A stretch of 64,000 nt of DNA from the NCBI GenBank assembly GCA_045646245.1, contig JAZRKJ010000086.1, positions 1-64,000 on the forward strand, in the 5' to 3' direction. The notes under the pieces were generated by a model, which did no database searches, had not been told where the DNA came from, and was given only the letters and a program-made list of their open reading frames with translations. Of the stretch, positions 41,895 to 51,215 are shown piece by piece. A program made the translations under genes and the position numbers. The stretch's first letter is position 1. Each line of letters opens with the position of its first letter. This DNA comes from SIG607 sp045646245 (GTDB lineage: Bacteria; Bacillota; Clostridia; Oscillospirales; Acutalibacteraceae).

Positions 41895-42653
41895 CTATAA
41901 CCTCACAATAATACCGTTATCATTCAGAGTTTTCTTCAAATCACTTATTTTCACTTCACCAAAATGGAAAATAGATGCCGCTAACCCTGCGTCAACACCG
42001 GGAAGTGCATTAAACAGTTCTACAAAATGGTTAATATTACCCGCTCCGCCCGAAGCAATAACGGGAACGTTTACGGCGTTACACACAGCCTCTAACATTT
42101 CAAGGTCAAATCCGCCCTTAACTCCGTCGGTGTCTATGGAATTAACAACAATTTCCCCTGCTCCGTCTGCTACGCCCTTTTTAATCCACTCAATAGCTTC
42201 AATGCCTGTATCTTCTCTTCCTCCTTTTGCGAAAACGTGAAAAGCACCGTCAACACGCTTTATATCCACCGAAAGCACAACGCATTGATCGCCGTATTTT
42301 TTAGCGGCGAGTCCGATTAGTTCAGGGTTTTTAATAGCGCCTGAATTAACGCTTACCTTGTCGGCTCCGCATTTTAAAACTCTGTCAAAATCATCAAGAG
42401 TGTTTATGCCACCGCCCACCGTAAGGGGAATAAAAATCTGACTTGCAACCTCTTTTAAAATATCGGTAAACAATTCTCTGCCCTCGAAAGAAGCAGTTAT
42501 ATCGTAAAACACAAGCTCGTCGGCACCGTTTTCGCTATAGTAACGCGCAAGTTCAATTGGCGAAGAAACATCGTTAAGTCCTTTAAAATTAACACCCTTA
42601 ACAACTCTTCCGTTCTTTACGTCAAGGCAAGGAATAATTCTTTTGGTAATCAT
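41895..42653 (-). CDS. hisF: Imidazole glycerol phosphate synthase cyclase subunit
   Basis: TIM-barrel subunit that uses ammonia channelled from HisH to form IGP and AICAR. The 252 residues open with the typical KRIIPCLDVKNGRVVKGVNF and show catalytic Asp in CLDV and in the NSIDTDG stretch (residues near 130). It overlaps hisA by 4 bp. Confidence 0.96.
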   Translation of the reverse strand: MITKRIIPCLDVKNGRVVKGVNFKGLNDVSSPIELARYYSENGADELVFYDITASFEGRELFTDILKEVASQIFIPLTVGGGINTLDDFDRVLKCGADKVSVNSGAIKNPELIGLAAKKYGDQCVVLSVDIKRVDGAFHVFAKGGREDTGIEAIEWIKKGVADGAGEIVVNSIDTDGVKGGFDLEMLEAVCNAVNVPVIASGGAGNINHFVELFNALPGVDAGLAASIFHFGEVKISDLKKTLNDNGIIVRL

Positions 42654-43363
42654 TTAACCTTTTCCACCGCCTCTTTTAAATCAATGGCGCCCGTATAATA
42701 CGCCTTGCCTATTATTGCCCCGTAAACGTCGGTTTCTTTAAGACCGATTATATCGTTCATATCGGTAACGCCGCCCGAAGCTATTATATTTAACTTTACT
42801 TTGTTTTTAAGCTCTTTATACAAAGTGTGGTTAGTGCCTTTCATAGCGCCGTCACGGGAAATATCGGTACAAATAATGGTTTTTACGCCGATTTTTTCCA
42901 TTTCCTTGCAAAATTCAATACCGTCAAAATCGCTTTTTTCAGTCCAGCCCTTAATTGCAACAAATCCTTCTTTAATATCTACTCCAACGGCAATTTTTTC
43001 GCCGTATTTTTTTACAGCATTTAATAAAAACGCCCTGTCCTTTACGGCGGCAGTACCCAAAATAACACGGTCAACACCTGCGTTTATATAGTTATCTACA
43101 GTTTCCATATTTCTTATTCCACCGCCTATTTCTATAAAGGCTTTGGTGGTATTTCTAATTTTTTTAACGGTTTCAATATTGGGGGTGTTTCCTTCCCTTG
43201 CGCCTTCAAGGTCAACAAGGTGAAGATGGTCTGCACCGCAATTCCAAAAGTCAGCGGCAACTTCTTCAGGGTGTTCGCTGTATACCGTCATATTATTATA
43301 ATCGCCTTTATATAGGCGAACGGCTTTACCGCCGTACAAATCAATAGCAGGAAAAATAATCAT
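42650..43363 (-). CDS. hisA: ProFAR isomerase
   Basis: Amadori-type isomerase of histidine synthesis, 237 residues. It is a half-barrel repeat relative of HisF, starting FPAIDLYGGKAVRLYKGDY, with catalytic Asp 8 in that segment and a second in ICTDISRDGAMKG. It overlaps hisH and hisF by 4 bp each. In bacteria without trpF this enzyme can be dual-function; nothing here indicates that. Confidence 0.96.
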   Translation of the reverse strand: MIIFPAIDLYGGKAVRLYKGDYNNMTVYSEHPEEVAADFWNCGADHLHLVDLEGAREGNTPNIETVKKIRNTTKAFIEIGGGIRNMETVDNYINAGVDRVILGTAAVKDRAFLLNAVKKYGEKIAVGVDIKEGFVAIKGWTEKSDFDGIEFCKEMEKIGVKTIICTDISRDGAMKGTNHTLYKELKNKVKLNIIASGGVTDMNDIIGLKETDVYGAIIGKAYYTGAIDLKEAVEKVK

Positions 43364-43980
43364 ACAGTCTCTCCAAATTCACAAAAAGCCTTTAAAATTT
43401 TAAGCCCCACTTCACCGCTTTTTTCGGGGTGGAACTGGCAACCGAAAACGTTACCCTTTGCTATAGCGGCAGTAAGCTCTTTTCCGTATTCGGCGGTGGC
43501 AATAAGGCTGTCAGCGCAGTCATTTGCATAATAAGAATGAACAAAATAAACACAGTCGCCGTCTTTTATATATTTAAAAAGCGGACTGTCTTTGGTAAAG
43601 TGCAATGCATTCCACCCAATATGAGGAATTTTCAGTTTTTCGGGAATGGTATTGCTCATACCTATAACCTCACCCTTCAGTAACCCCAAGCCTTTGTGTT
43701 CTCCGTATTCGAAGCTCTTTTCAAAAAGCATTTGCATACCAAGGCAAATTCCCATAAGCGGCTTTCCATTAGCAGCTTCTTCCTTAATAACGGTATCGAG
43801 TCCTAAGTCCTTAAGTTTTTTTGCGGCATCTTCAAAGGCGCCTACACCCGGAAGAATAAGCTTGTCCGCCTTTCTTATAACCTTTTCATCACCGCTAACT
43901 ACTATATCGGCACCTATTGCTTTAAAAGAAGAACAAAGGGAAAAAAGATTACCAACGCCGTAATCAATTATCGCTATCAT
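43360..43980 (-). CDS. hisH: Imidazole glycerol phosphate synthase glutaminase subunit
   Basis: Class I glutamine amidotransferase providing ammonia to HisF. The 206 residues have the nucleophile cysteine in GICLGMQ near residue 78, and the His-Glu pair in CQFHPEKSG near the C terminus. The start overlaps the hisB stop by one base (TGATG), and the end overlaps hisA by 4 bp. Confidence 0.96.
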   Translation of the reverse strand: MIAIIDYGVGNLFSLCSSFKAIGADIVVSGDEKVIRKADKLILPGVGAFEDAAKKLKDLGLDTVIKEEAANGKPLMGICLGMQMLFEKSFEYGEHKGLGLLKGEVIGMSNTIPEKLKIPHIGWNALHFTKDSPLFKYIKDGDCVYFVHSYYANDCADSLIATAEYGKELTAAIAKGNVFGCQFHPEKSGEVGLKILKAFCEFGETV

Positions 43981-44567
43981 CAGAGAACTCCTTTAGTGGA
44001 AGGGATTTCGTTTTCAAAACGTTTATCAATTTCCGTTGCGTTTCTAAGAGCTCTTGCAACCGACTTAAAAGCGCCTTCAATTATGTGATGAGAATTCTTA
44101 CCGTCACGGCTGATAAGGTGAAGAGTAATATCTGCGTTACGAACAAAGCTTATAAAGAATTCTTCCACAAGCTCGGTATCAAAATTACCTACTTTTTCGG
44201 TGGGAACGGAAAGCTTATAGGAAAGATAAGGTCTGCCCGAAATATCAACGGCTGTTTCAATCAAGGCTTCATCCATGGGAAGAAGCATTGAACCGTAACG
44301 GTTAATTCCCTTCATATTACCAACAGCCTCTTTAAAAGCGATACCAAGACAAATACCGATATCTTCAACCAAGTGGTGGTCGTCAACAAAGGTATCTCCC
44401 GTCGCCTTAACAGTAAGGTCAAATCCTCCATGACGCGCAAAAAGAGTAAGCATATGGATTAAAAAGCCGCAAGGAAGGTCTAATTCCGCAATTCCCTTTC
44501 CGTCGAGATTTAGGCTTAATTCGATTTGAGTTTCGGCAGTTTCTCTTTTAATATAACCTGTTCTCAT
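43980..44567 (-). CDS. hisB: Imidazoleglycerol-phosphate dehydratase
   Basis: Manganese enzyme of histidine synthesis, 195 residues, monofunctional. The metal-binding HxxE motifs are seen in DDHHLVEDIG near residue 70 and SHHIIEGAFK near residue 165. The histidinol-phosphatase domain fused to HisB in enteric bacteria is absent, and no hisN/hisJ phosphatase gene lies in this operon, so that step must be encoded elsewhere. Confidence 0.96.
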   Translation of the reverse strand: MRTGYIKRETAETQIELSLNLDGKGIAELDLPCGFLIHMLTLFARHGGFDLTVKATGDTFVDDHHLVEDIGICLGIAFKEAVGNMKGINRYGSMLLPMDEALIETAVDISGRPYLSYKLSVPTEKVGNFDTELVEEFFISFVRNADITLHLISRDGKNSHHIIEGAFKSVARALRNATEIDKRFENEIPSTKGVL

Positions 44568-45634
44568 TTTACTTCCTCCAAAATTTCTTTTACGTTTTTA
44601 ATAAACTCTTCCATTTGCTCCCTTGTTCCAATGGTTATGCGATTAAAGTTACATATTTTAGGTGCAGAGAAATGGCGAATGAGAATTCGTCTTTCTTTAA
44701 GCTTCTTATAAAGGGCTTCGCCGTCTATATCTTTACTTTCGGCAAAAACGAAATTAGCCTTTGAATCGGTAACAGTAAACCCAAGTTTTTTAAGTTCGGT
44801 TGCCGTATATTCACGGTTTTTGATAATTTCACCGCATTTTTGGACGTAATAGTCATTTTGGTCAATGGCGGCGGCACCTGCTATAAGGGTTAAACGGTTA
44901 ATATTATAGGGATTGGTGGAATACTTAATAAGCTCCAAATCACTTATAAGCTCTTTATTACCGATAGCAAAACCAAGCCTTGCGCCCGCCATACTTCTTG
45001 ATTTTGAAAAGGTCATTGAAACAAGAAGGTTTTTATACTTTTTAGTAAGAGGTACGGCGCTTTGCGCTCCGAAATCAACATACGCTTCGTCAATAACCAC
45101 AACGTTTTTGGGATTAGTCTTAACGATTTCTTCTATTTCACGGAGAGAAAGAGTAAGCCCTGTAGGAGCGTTAGGGTTCGCAATAACTATAAATTTATTT
45201 TTGTTAAGATAATCTTTATAGTCAATGGAAAAATCGTCCTTTAAAGGAATTTCTTCGGCTTTAACACCGTAAAGCGCGGCAAAAACCTTGTAAAAGCCGT
45301 AACTTATTTCAGGGTAAACCGCTTCTCCCTTTTCGCCCGTAAACGCCATAAAGGAAAAATTAAGTATATCGTCGCTTCCGTTAGCCAAATAAACGTTTTC
45401 ATCCTTTACCCCGTAAAGGTCCGCAATTTTTTCTTTAAGAGCCTTACCCGTCGGGTCGGAATACAAACGGAGTTTTTTTACTTCTTCGCTGTTAACCGCC
45501 TTTATAACACCGTCAGAGGGTTCAAAGGGAGATTCATTTGTATTAAGTTTTATGTATTCCCCGTCCTTGGGTTGTTCACCCGGCACGTAAGCGTCAAGGG
45601 TGTTGTACCGTTTATTTAAAAATTCACTCATCAT
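44564..45634 (-). CDS. hisC: Histidinol-phosphate aminotransferase
   Basis: PLP-dependent class I/II aminotransferase, 356 residues. Landmarks are LNTNESPFEPS, LANGSDDILN, ANPNAPTGLTLS, the VVIDEAYVDFG stretch and the PLP lysine in SFSKSRSMAGARLGF-like sequence (TFSKSRSMAG). The start ATGATG overlaps the hisD stop; either methionine could be used. It overlaps hisB by 4 bp. Confidence 0.95.
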   Translation of the reverse strand: MMSEFLNKRYNTLDAYVPGEQPKDGEYIKLNTNESPFEPSDGVIKAVNSEEVKKLRLYSDPTGKALKEKIADLYGVKDENVYLANGSDDILNFSFMAFTGEKGEAVYPEISYGFYKVFAALYGVKAEEIPLKDDFSIDYKDYLNKNKFIVIANPNAPTGLTLSLREIEEIVKTNPKNVVVIDEAYVDFGAQSAVPLTKKYKNLLVSMTFSKSRSMAGARLGFAIGNKELISDLELIKYSTNPYNINRLTLIAGAAAIDQNDYYVQKCGEIIKNREYTATELKKLGFTVTDSKANFVFAESKDIDGEALYKKLKERRILIRHFSAPKICNFNRITIGTREQMEEFIKNVKEILEEVK

Positions 45635-46908
45635 TTTTTCTCCGTACGGATAGTCGCGCTTTTTGCGTGGGCAGTAAGACCTTCTTTTTCTGCAAAATAA
45701 GCAATATCATCTGCCACTCTGTTTAAAGCGTCTTTTGTATAGTAGGTATATTGGGTTTTCTTTACGAAATCATCAACCGAAAGCGGACTCGAGAATTTTG
45801 CAGTACCGCTTGTAGGCAAAGTATGGTTTGGACCCGCAAAGTAGTCACCCAAGGCTTCAGGACAGTATTTACCCATAAATATGCTGCCTGCGTGACGTAT
45901 AGAATCAAGATAATCAAAGGGATTATCAACACAAAGCTCAAGGTGTTCGGGAGCAATTTCATTAGCAATTTCAATTGCAACCTTTAAATCCTTTGCAACA
46001 ATAATCTTTCCGTTGTTGTCAATGGAAGCTCTTGCAATTTCACTTCTGGGAAGAAGAGGAATTTGTTTTTCCAAGGAAGCAGAAACCTTATTTGCAAAGC
46101 TCAAGCTGTCAGTCACAAGCACTGCGCTTGCCATTTTATCGTGCTCTGCTTGAGAGAGTAAATCGGCGGCAACGCAATCGGGATTACAGGTATCGTCGGC
46201 AACAACAAGTATTTCGCTGGGACCTGCTATCATATCAATGGAAACCAATCCGTAAACCTGCTTTTTGGCTTCGGCAACAAAAGCATTTCCGGGGCCTACA
46301 ATTTTATCAACCTTAGGTATTGTTTCGGTACCATAAGCAAGAGCGGCAATCGCCTGAGCGCCGCCAACCTTAAATATTCTGTCAACTCCGGCAACGACTG
46401 CAGCGGCAAGAATAACGGGATTAACCTTACCGTCAGCGCCGGGAGGAGTCACAATGCAAACCTCTTTTACTCCTGCAATTTTAGCAGGAATGCTGTCCAT
46501 AAGAACTGTAGACGGATAAGCGGCGGTACCGCCGGGAACGTAAAGACCCGCTTTGTCAACGGGAATAACCTTTTGTCCCATAACAACACCGGGGGTATCG
46601 TTAATTATAAAACTGTTTCTAACCTGTTTTTCGTGAAAATTGCGAATATTCAAAGCGGCGGTTTTAAGAACCTTTATAAAGCGCTCATCAACCTTATTCA
46701 TCGCTTCCTGCTTTTCTTCTTCGCTTACTTCAAGAGTACTGAGCTTCGCTTTATCGAATTTTTCGCAATAAGCAAAAAGCGCGGCGTCACCGTTTTTCTT
46801 TACGTTTTCAATAATTTCGCTAACTATTCCCGAAACGTCGGTTGCGGCGGTTCCTCTTGCAAAAATTTCGCTGTTTTCAACCTGACCGTATTCTAAAATT
46901 TTAATCAT
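45631..46908 (-). CDS. hisD: Histidinol dehydrogenase
   Basis: NAD- and zinc-dependent enzyme catalysing the last two oxidations to histidine. The 425 residues show VDKAGLYVPGGTAAYPSTV, GPGNAFVAEAKK, the AGPSEILVVAD stretch and the catalytic HLEL region (EIAPEHLELC). It overlaps hisG by 4 bp at the start. Confidence 0.96.
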   Translation of the reverse strand: MIKILEYGQVENSEIFARGTAATDVSGIVSEIIENVKKNGDAALFAYCEKFDKAKLSTLEVSEEEKQEAMNKVDERFIKVLKTAALNIRNFHEKQVRNSFIINDTPGVVMGQKVIPVDKAGLYVPGGTAAYPSTVLMDSIPAKIAGVKEVCIVTPPGADGKVNPVILAAAVVAGVDRIFKVGGAQAIAALAYGTETIPKVDKIVGPGNAFVAEAKKQVYGLVSIDMIAGPSEILVVADDTCNPDCVAADLLSQAEHDKMASAVLVTDSLSFANKVSASLEKQIPLLPRSEIARASIDNNGKIIVAKDLKVAIEIANEIAPEHLELCVDNPFDYLDSIRHAGSIFMGKYCPEALGDYFAGPNHTLPTSGTAKFSSPLSVDDFVKKTQYTYYTKDALNRVADDIAYFAEKEGLTAHAKSATIRTEKK

Positions 46909-47540
46909 TCTTTTTCACACACCTGTTTTGAAAGACTGTTTCTTACGGCTTCTATCGTATCTTTTTTAAACTGATAAGCCGATTTATTTGCAATAAGCCT
47001 TGCGCTTATGGGAAGTATGGTTTCAAAAGGAACCAAATCGTTTTCAAGTAACGTCTTACCCGTTTCCACGATATCCACAATAACGTCGGAAAGCCCCAGA
47101 ATAGGAGCAATTTCAATTGAACCGTTAAGATGAATAATATCAATATCTCTACACTTTTCAGCGTAATATTTAGCGGCAATATTGGAAAACTTTGTGGCAA
47201 CTCTAAGGGTTCTGTCGGTATTATCGCGGAAATCCTTCTTTGCGGCTACCGCCATACGGCACTTACCCATTTTAAGGTCTAAAAGCTCGTAAACGTCGGG
47301 ATTATATTCAAGTAAAATATCTTTACCCACAACACCTATATCGGCGGCGCCTCTTTCAACGTATATTGCAACGTCGGAAGGCTTTACCCAAAAGTAACGA
47401 ACCCCTGCTTCTTCATTTTCAAAAATAAGCTTACGGTTGTTTTCTTTAATAGAAGGACATTCAAACCCAGCCTTTTCGAACATATCGTAAACCTTTTCGC
47501 CAAGTCTTCCCTTAGGCAGAGCAACGTTAATCATTTTCAT
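46905..47540 (-). CDS. hisG: ATP phosphoribosyltransferase, short form
   Basis: Commits PRPP and ATP to histidine synthesis. At 211 residues it lacks the C-terminal regulatory domain of the long form, so it needs HisZ as partner, and hisZ lies directly upstream. Motifs include NVALPKGRLGEKVYDM and the DIVETGKTLLENDL phosphate-binding stretch. It overlaps hisZ by 14 bp and hisD by 4 bp. Confidence 0.95.
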   Translation of the reverse strand: MKMINVALPKGRLGEKVYDMFEKAGFECPSIKENNRKLIFENEEAGVRYFWVKPSDVAIYVERGAADIGVVGKDILLEYNPDVYELLDLKMGKCRMAVAAKKDFRDNTDRTLRVATKFSNIAAKYYAEKCRDIDIIHLNGSIEIAPILGLSDVIVDIVETGKTLLENDLVPFETILPISARLIANKSAYQFKKDTIEAVRNSLSKQVCEKE

Positions 47541-48648
47541 TTACAATCACTAACTCCTCTCCCTTAAGCTTTAAAACGCGTTTAAAACGAAGGTTTTTCG
47601 GCAATTCGCCGCACACACGCACTGTTTCGCCGCTTTTGCGAAGCTGTTCGGCGGCGTTAATGACAGCTTTCACATTATTGTCACAAACGATAACGGTATC
47701 AACGTCAAAGCCCGTATCCTTTTCTTTAAAGCGTTCAAGAGCGTCAAGATAAACCGCAAAGCCCAGCGCCGAACTTGTTCTGCCCATTTTACGCATAAGC
47801 TTATCATACTGACCGCCCGAGCATACGCTTTCGGGAATACCGTTAATATAACCTTTGAAGACAATACCGCTGTAGTAGCGCATACCGTAGGTTGAAGAAA
47901 AATCAACCACAATACGCTTATGAAGTCCCTTTTCCTTCAGAACGGCGAGAATATCGGTAAAATCTTTAAGTTCGTCTTTAGCGGTATTTGTAACCGCAAT
48001 CTTTTCAAAGGATAATATAGCGTTATCAACCGAATCAAAGCTTTCGCAAAACAGTAAAAGAGTTTTCAAAGCAGAAGAATCCAAAGCGTGGTTTTGGCAA
48101 AAATCCTTAATACCGTCGGTGCTTTTACTGCAGATAAGTTCAATAACTTCCTTTTTGCCGTCGTCGGTTAAATCGAAAGAATCAAGAACTGCTTTCAGAA
48201 AACCGATATGCGACACTTCCAAAATATTATCCTTATCAATTATATCAAGGCTTAAAAGGGCAAGAAGTAAAACCTCGCACTTATCATAAAGAGATATATC
48301 GCCTATACATTCAAGCCCCGTTTGCATAATTTCCTTAAAGTTATGGGAACTACCCGAAATACGGTAAACGTTTTCGTTATAGTAAACTTTTTGCACCTGA
48401 CCGGCTACGTCTTTGCAGTTATTTATTATAGAAAGAGTAACGTCCGGCTTTAAAGCAAGCAGTTTTCCACGTGTATCGGTAAAGGTTATAACACTGTCTG
48501 AAATAAGAAAATCTTTATTGCGAACGTAAAGGTCGTATTCTTCGAATTTACTCATTTTGTACTGACTGTACCCGAAGCTGCGATAAAGAGAGCGGAGCTT
48601 AAAAACCGCTTCTTCGCCGTACTTCAGTAAAGCTTCATCTACTATCAT
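47527..48648 (-). CDS. hisZ: ATP phosphoribosyltransferase regulatory subunit
   Basis: Histidyl-tRNA-synthetase-like protein, 373 residues, that lost aminoacylation and regulates short HisG in response to histidine. The class II synthetase fold is evident: motif 2 region VQKVYYNENVYRISG, then GMRYYSGIVFKGYI and a SGGQYDKLMRKMG segment. It is the first gene of hisZGDCBHAF-IE, with GGAGG close to the ATG and an operator-bearing promoter directly upstream. Confidence 0.92.
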   Translation of the reverse strand: MIVDEALLKYGEEAVFKLRSLYRSFGYSQYKMSKFEEYDLYVRNKDFLISDSVITFTDTRGKLLALKPDVTLSIINNCKDVAGQVQKVYYNENVYRISGSSHNFKEIMQTGLECIGDISLYDKCEVLLLALLSLDIIDKDNILEVSHIGFLKAVLDSFDLTDDGKKEVIELICSKSTDGIKDFCQNHALDSSALKTLLLFCESFDSVDNAILSFEKIAVTNTAKDELKDFTDILAVLKEKGLHKRIVVDFSSTYGMRYYSGIVFKGYINGIPESVCSGGQYDKLMRKMGRTSSALGFAVYLDALERFKEKDTGFDVDTVIVCDNNVKAVINAAEQLRKSGETVRVCGELPKNLRFKRVLKLKGEELVIVNEND

Positions 48649-48680
48649 TTTGAGCCTCCGTTGTAAAAAATCACTTCATT

Positions 48681-48709
48681 AGTCTATCACTTCATCGTGA
48701 TGAAGTCAA
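48681..48709 (-). promoter_or_regulatory. his operon promoter with palindromic operator in the spacer
   Basis: Minus-strand TTGACT and TAGACT are spaced 17 bp. The 18 bp near-palindrome ACTTCATCACGATGAAGT (48689-48706) fills the spacer and overlaps the -35. An additional half-site AATGAAGTGAT lies at 48670-48680, just downstream. A dedicated repressor is expected; the TrpR-fold HisR/YerC group is one candidate, but I could not verify its motif. Confidence 0.65.
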
Positions 48710-48747
48710 GACCTTTCACGTAAAATTATTACATTTTTTAAAATTTC

Positions 48748-48779
48748 AAAACCTGCGGCGTCAATGCACCACAGGTTTT
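48748..48779 (-). terminator. Terminator after metA
   Basis: Stem AAAACCTGTGG with CCGCAGGTTTT (one T-G pair) around 10 nt, ending in TTTT on the minus strand, 8 bp past the metA stop. Confidence 0.75.
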
Positions 48780-48786
48780 AAACAAA

Positions 48787-49713
48787 TTACTTGGTATTTT
48801 TTATTTCGTTAATATCATACGGTGTGGTTTGATAAACGAAATAATTAAGCCAGTTAGAATAAAGCAAATGAGCGTGAGAACGCCATTTCACTTCGGGTGC
48901 TTTTTCAGGGTCGTTTTCGGGGAAATAATTTTCGGGTATATCAATGGGGTCGCCGCGTTGCAAATCTCGTAAATATTCATCCTTCAAAGTGTTTGCGTCA
49001 TATTCCGAATGACCGGTAATAAACACTTGCTTACCGTTTTCTGTGAGTACGGCGTAAATACCTGCCTTTTGGGAAGACGCTACTATCTTCAAAGCGGGTA
49101 CCTTTTCAATATCTTCCCTTTTCACGGTAGTATGACGGGAATGAGGCACGAAAAACTTATCGTCAAAGCCGCGGAGCAACATTGAATTTTTATAATCGGC
49201 AGTATGCTCAAACACGCCGAAAAGCTTACTGTCAAGCGGGTACTTGCCAATGCCGTAATGATAATAAAGTCCGGCTTGGGCGCCCCAGCATATATGAAAA
49301 GTGGAGTGAACGTGGGATTTAGTCCATTCCATAATCTCACAAAGCTCTTCCCAGTATTCAACCTCTTCAAACTCCATTTTTTCAACGGGAGCCCCCGTTA
49401 TAATCATTCCGTCAAAATATTGTTCCTTAACGTCTTCAAAGGTTTTATAAAAAGCAAGAAGATGTTCCGAAGAAGTGTTTTTGGAATGATAGGTGCTTGT
49501 ATGAATAAGTTCAAGCTCCACCTGCAACGGAGTATTACCCAAAAGACGGGAAAGCTGGGTTTCGGTAGCAATCTTATTAGGCATAAGATTAAGAAGAAGT
49601 ATTCTTAAAGGACGAATATCCTGAGTCACCGCACGTTGTTCGTCCATAACGAATATATTTTCGTTAAGAAGCGTTTTTACGGCGGGTAAATCATTGGGTA
49701 TTCTTATTGGCAT
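48787..49713 (-). CDS. metA: Homoserine O-acetyltransferase (MetA family)
   Basis: Activates homoserine for methionine synthesis. The 308-residue MetA-type protein has the catalytic cysteine in HICWGAQAGLYYHYG and the His/Glu pair in FITGHSEYD. The acyl-donor position is residue 111, in TGAPVEKMEF, and is glutamate. In characterised MetA proteins glutamate there goes with acetyl-CoA and glycine with succinyl-CoA, so I call acetyltransferase. This fits with the O-acetylhomoserine sulfhydrylase gene 22 bp upstream. Confidence 0.93.
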   Translation of the reverse strand: MPIRIPNDLPAVKTLLNENIFVMDEQRAVTQDIRPLRILLLNLMPNKIATETQLSRLLGNTPLQVELELIHTSTYHSKNTSSEHLLAFYKTFEDVKEQYFDGMIITGAPVEKMEFEEVEYWEELCEIMEWTKSHVHSTFHICWGAQAGLYYHYGIGKYPLDSKLFGVFEHTADYKNSMLLRGFDDKFFVPHSRHTTVKREDIEKVPALKIVASSQKAGIYAVLTENGKQVFITGHSEYDANTLKDEYLRDLQRGDPIDIPENYFPENDPEKAPEVKWRSHAHLLYSNWLNYFVYQTTPYDINEIKNTK

Positions 49714-49735
49714 AAATCAAGTCAACTCTCTTTAA

Positions 49736-51019
49736 TTAAATATTATCAAGGGCGTTTTTAATGTCATTTATAAGGTCTTCGCTGCTCTCCAAACCGCAAG
49801 AAAAACGAACAAGGTCGGGAGAAACGCCTGCTGCGGTAAGCTCTTCGTCACTCATTTGACGGTGAGTTGCGCTGGCGGGATGCAAACAACAGCTTCTTGC
49901 GTCGGCAACGTGGGTTTCAATAGCGGCTATTTTAAGACCTGCCATAAACTTTTCGGCTGCTGCTCTTCCGCCCTTTACGCCGAAGCTGACAACGCCGCAA
50001 GAACCGTTAGGTAAATACTTTTTAACAAGCGCTTCGTCTTCGCTTCCCTCAAGACCGGGGTAAACAACCCAAGAAATTCTGTCATCGTTTTTAAGGAAAC
50101 GCGCAACCGCCATACCGTTTTCGCAATGACGTTGCATTCTTACGTGAAGGCTTTCAAGTCCCAGATTTACAAGATAAGCGTTTTGGGGAGATTGGATAGA
50201 ACCTAAATCTCTCATAAGCTGGGCGGTAGCTTTGGTAATATAAGCGCCCTCAATGCCAAAACGTTCGGTGTAGGTTACGCCGTGGTAGCTATCATCGGGA
50301 GTGCAAAGACCGGGGAATTTTTCAGGATATTTAGTCCAATCAAATTTACCCGAATCAACAATACAGCCGCCGACACCGCTTCCGTGACCGTCCATATACT
50401 TAGTGGTAGAGTGGGTCACAATATCTGCGCCCCATTCAAAAGGACGGCAATTAACGGGTGTAGCAAAAGTATTATCAATAATAAGCGGTACTCCGTTTGC
50501 GTGAGCAACACGGGCAAACTTTTCAATATCAAGAACAACAAGCGCGGGGTTTGCAATAGTCTCGCCGAATACCGCCTTGGTATTTTCGCGGAATTCTTTC
50601 TGTAAATCCTCCTCGCTTATATCGGGGGAAACAAAAGTAAAGTCAATTCCCATTCGCTTCATTGTAACGGCAAAAAGATTATAAGTTCCGCCGTAAATAG
50701 CTGAAGAAGCAATTACGTGGTCGCCGCAAGAAGCAATATTAAACACGCTGTAAAAACTTGCCGCCTGACCGGAAGAAGTAAGCATAGCGGCTGTACCGCC
50801 TTCCAGTTCGCAAATTTTGGCAGCTACGGTATCATTGGTAGGGTTTTGAAGACGGGAATAAAAATAACCCGATGCTTCAAGGTCAAAAAGCTTACCCATT
50901 TCGCTTGAAGATTCATATTTAAAAGTAGTGCTTTGAATTATGGGTACCTGACGCGGTTCACCGTTACCGGGACGGTAGCCACCCTGAACACAACGTGTAT
51001 CAATATTATAATTACTCAT
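49736..51019 (-). CDS. metY: O-acetylhomoserine sulfhydrylase
   Basis: PLP enzyme of the Cys/Met metabolism family that makes homocysteine from O-acetylhomoserine and sulfide. The 427 residues include TRCVQGGYRPGNGEPRQVPI, SRLQNPTND, SSGQAASFYS and the PLP lysine in VTHSTTKYMDGHGS. The internal insert typical of MetY (compared with MetB/MetC of about 380 residues) explains the length. It forms an operon with metA, providing direct sulfhydrylation. AGGAGG precedes the ATG. Confidence 0.94.
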   Translation of the reverse strand: MSNYNIDTRCVQGGYRPGNGEPRQVPIIQSTTFKYESSSEMGKLFDLEASGYFYSRLQNPTNDTVAAKICELEGGTAAMLTSSGQAASFYSVFNIASCGDHVIASSAIYGGTYNLFAVTMKRMGIDFTFVSPDISEEDLQKEFRENTKAVFGETIANPALVVLDIEKFARVAHANGVPLIIDNTFATPVNCRPFEWGADIVTHSTTKYMDGHGSGVGGCIVDSGKFDWTKYPEKFPGLCTPDDSYHGVTYTERFGIEGAYITKATAQLMRDLGSIQSPQNAYLVNLGLESLHVRMQRHCENGMAVARFLKNDDRISWVVYPGLEGSEDEALVKKYLPNGSCGVVSFGVKGGRAAAEKFMAGLKIAAIETHVADARSCCLHPASATHRQMSDEELTAAGVSPDLVRFSCGLESSEDLINDIKNALDNI

Positions 51020-51065
51020 AATAATTCCTCCTATATTTTATATAATTAAAAACTATCTCATATTA

Positions 51066-51093
51066 AGTATACTCAACTTTTTTAATTCGTCAA
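51066..51093 (-). promoter_or_regulatory. Sigma-A promoter for metY-metA
   Basis: Minus-strand TTGACG and TATACT with 16 bp spacing; leader about 40 nt. The short leader leaves no room for a SAM riboswitch or T-box. Confidence 0.7.
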
Positions 51094-51177
51094 GTGAAAA
51101 TAAAACAATAACCGACGCAAAAAACTGTTATATTTCAACAAAAAATCACAAAAGTTGCATATTTTGATATTTTTCTC

Positions 51178-51206
51178 TTGCAATACACAACAGGTTGTGG
51201 TATTAT
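51178..51206 (+). promoter_or_regulatory. Sigma-A promoter for pflB-pflA
   Basis: TTGCAA and TATTAT with a 17 bp spacer. The spacer contains an ACAACAGGTTGT palindrome that could be an operator. Transcription would start just before the structured leader. Confidence 0.7.
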
Positions 51207-51215
51207 ACCATTACA

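Noticed and set aside
48649..48786. T-box or histidine leader peptide upstream of hisZ
   Set aside because: The gap is 138 bp, with no histidine-rich small frame and no terminator/antiterminator pair.
51020..51180. SAM riboswitch or T-box upstream of metY
   Set aside because: The promoter leaves a leader of only about 40 nt, AT-rich, with none of the conserved SAM-I or T-box elements.
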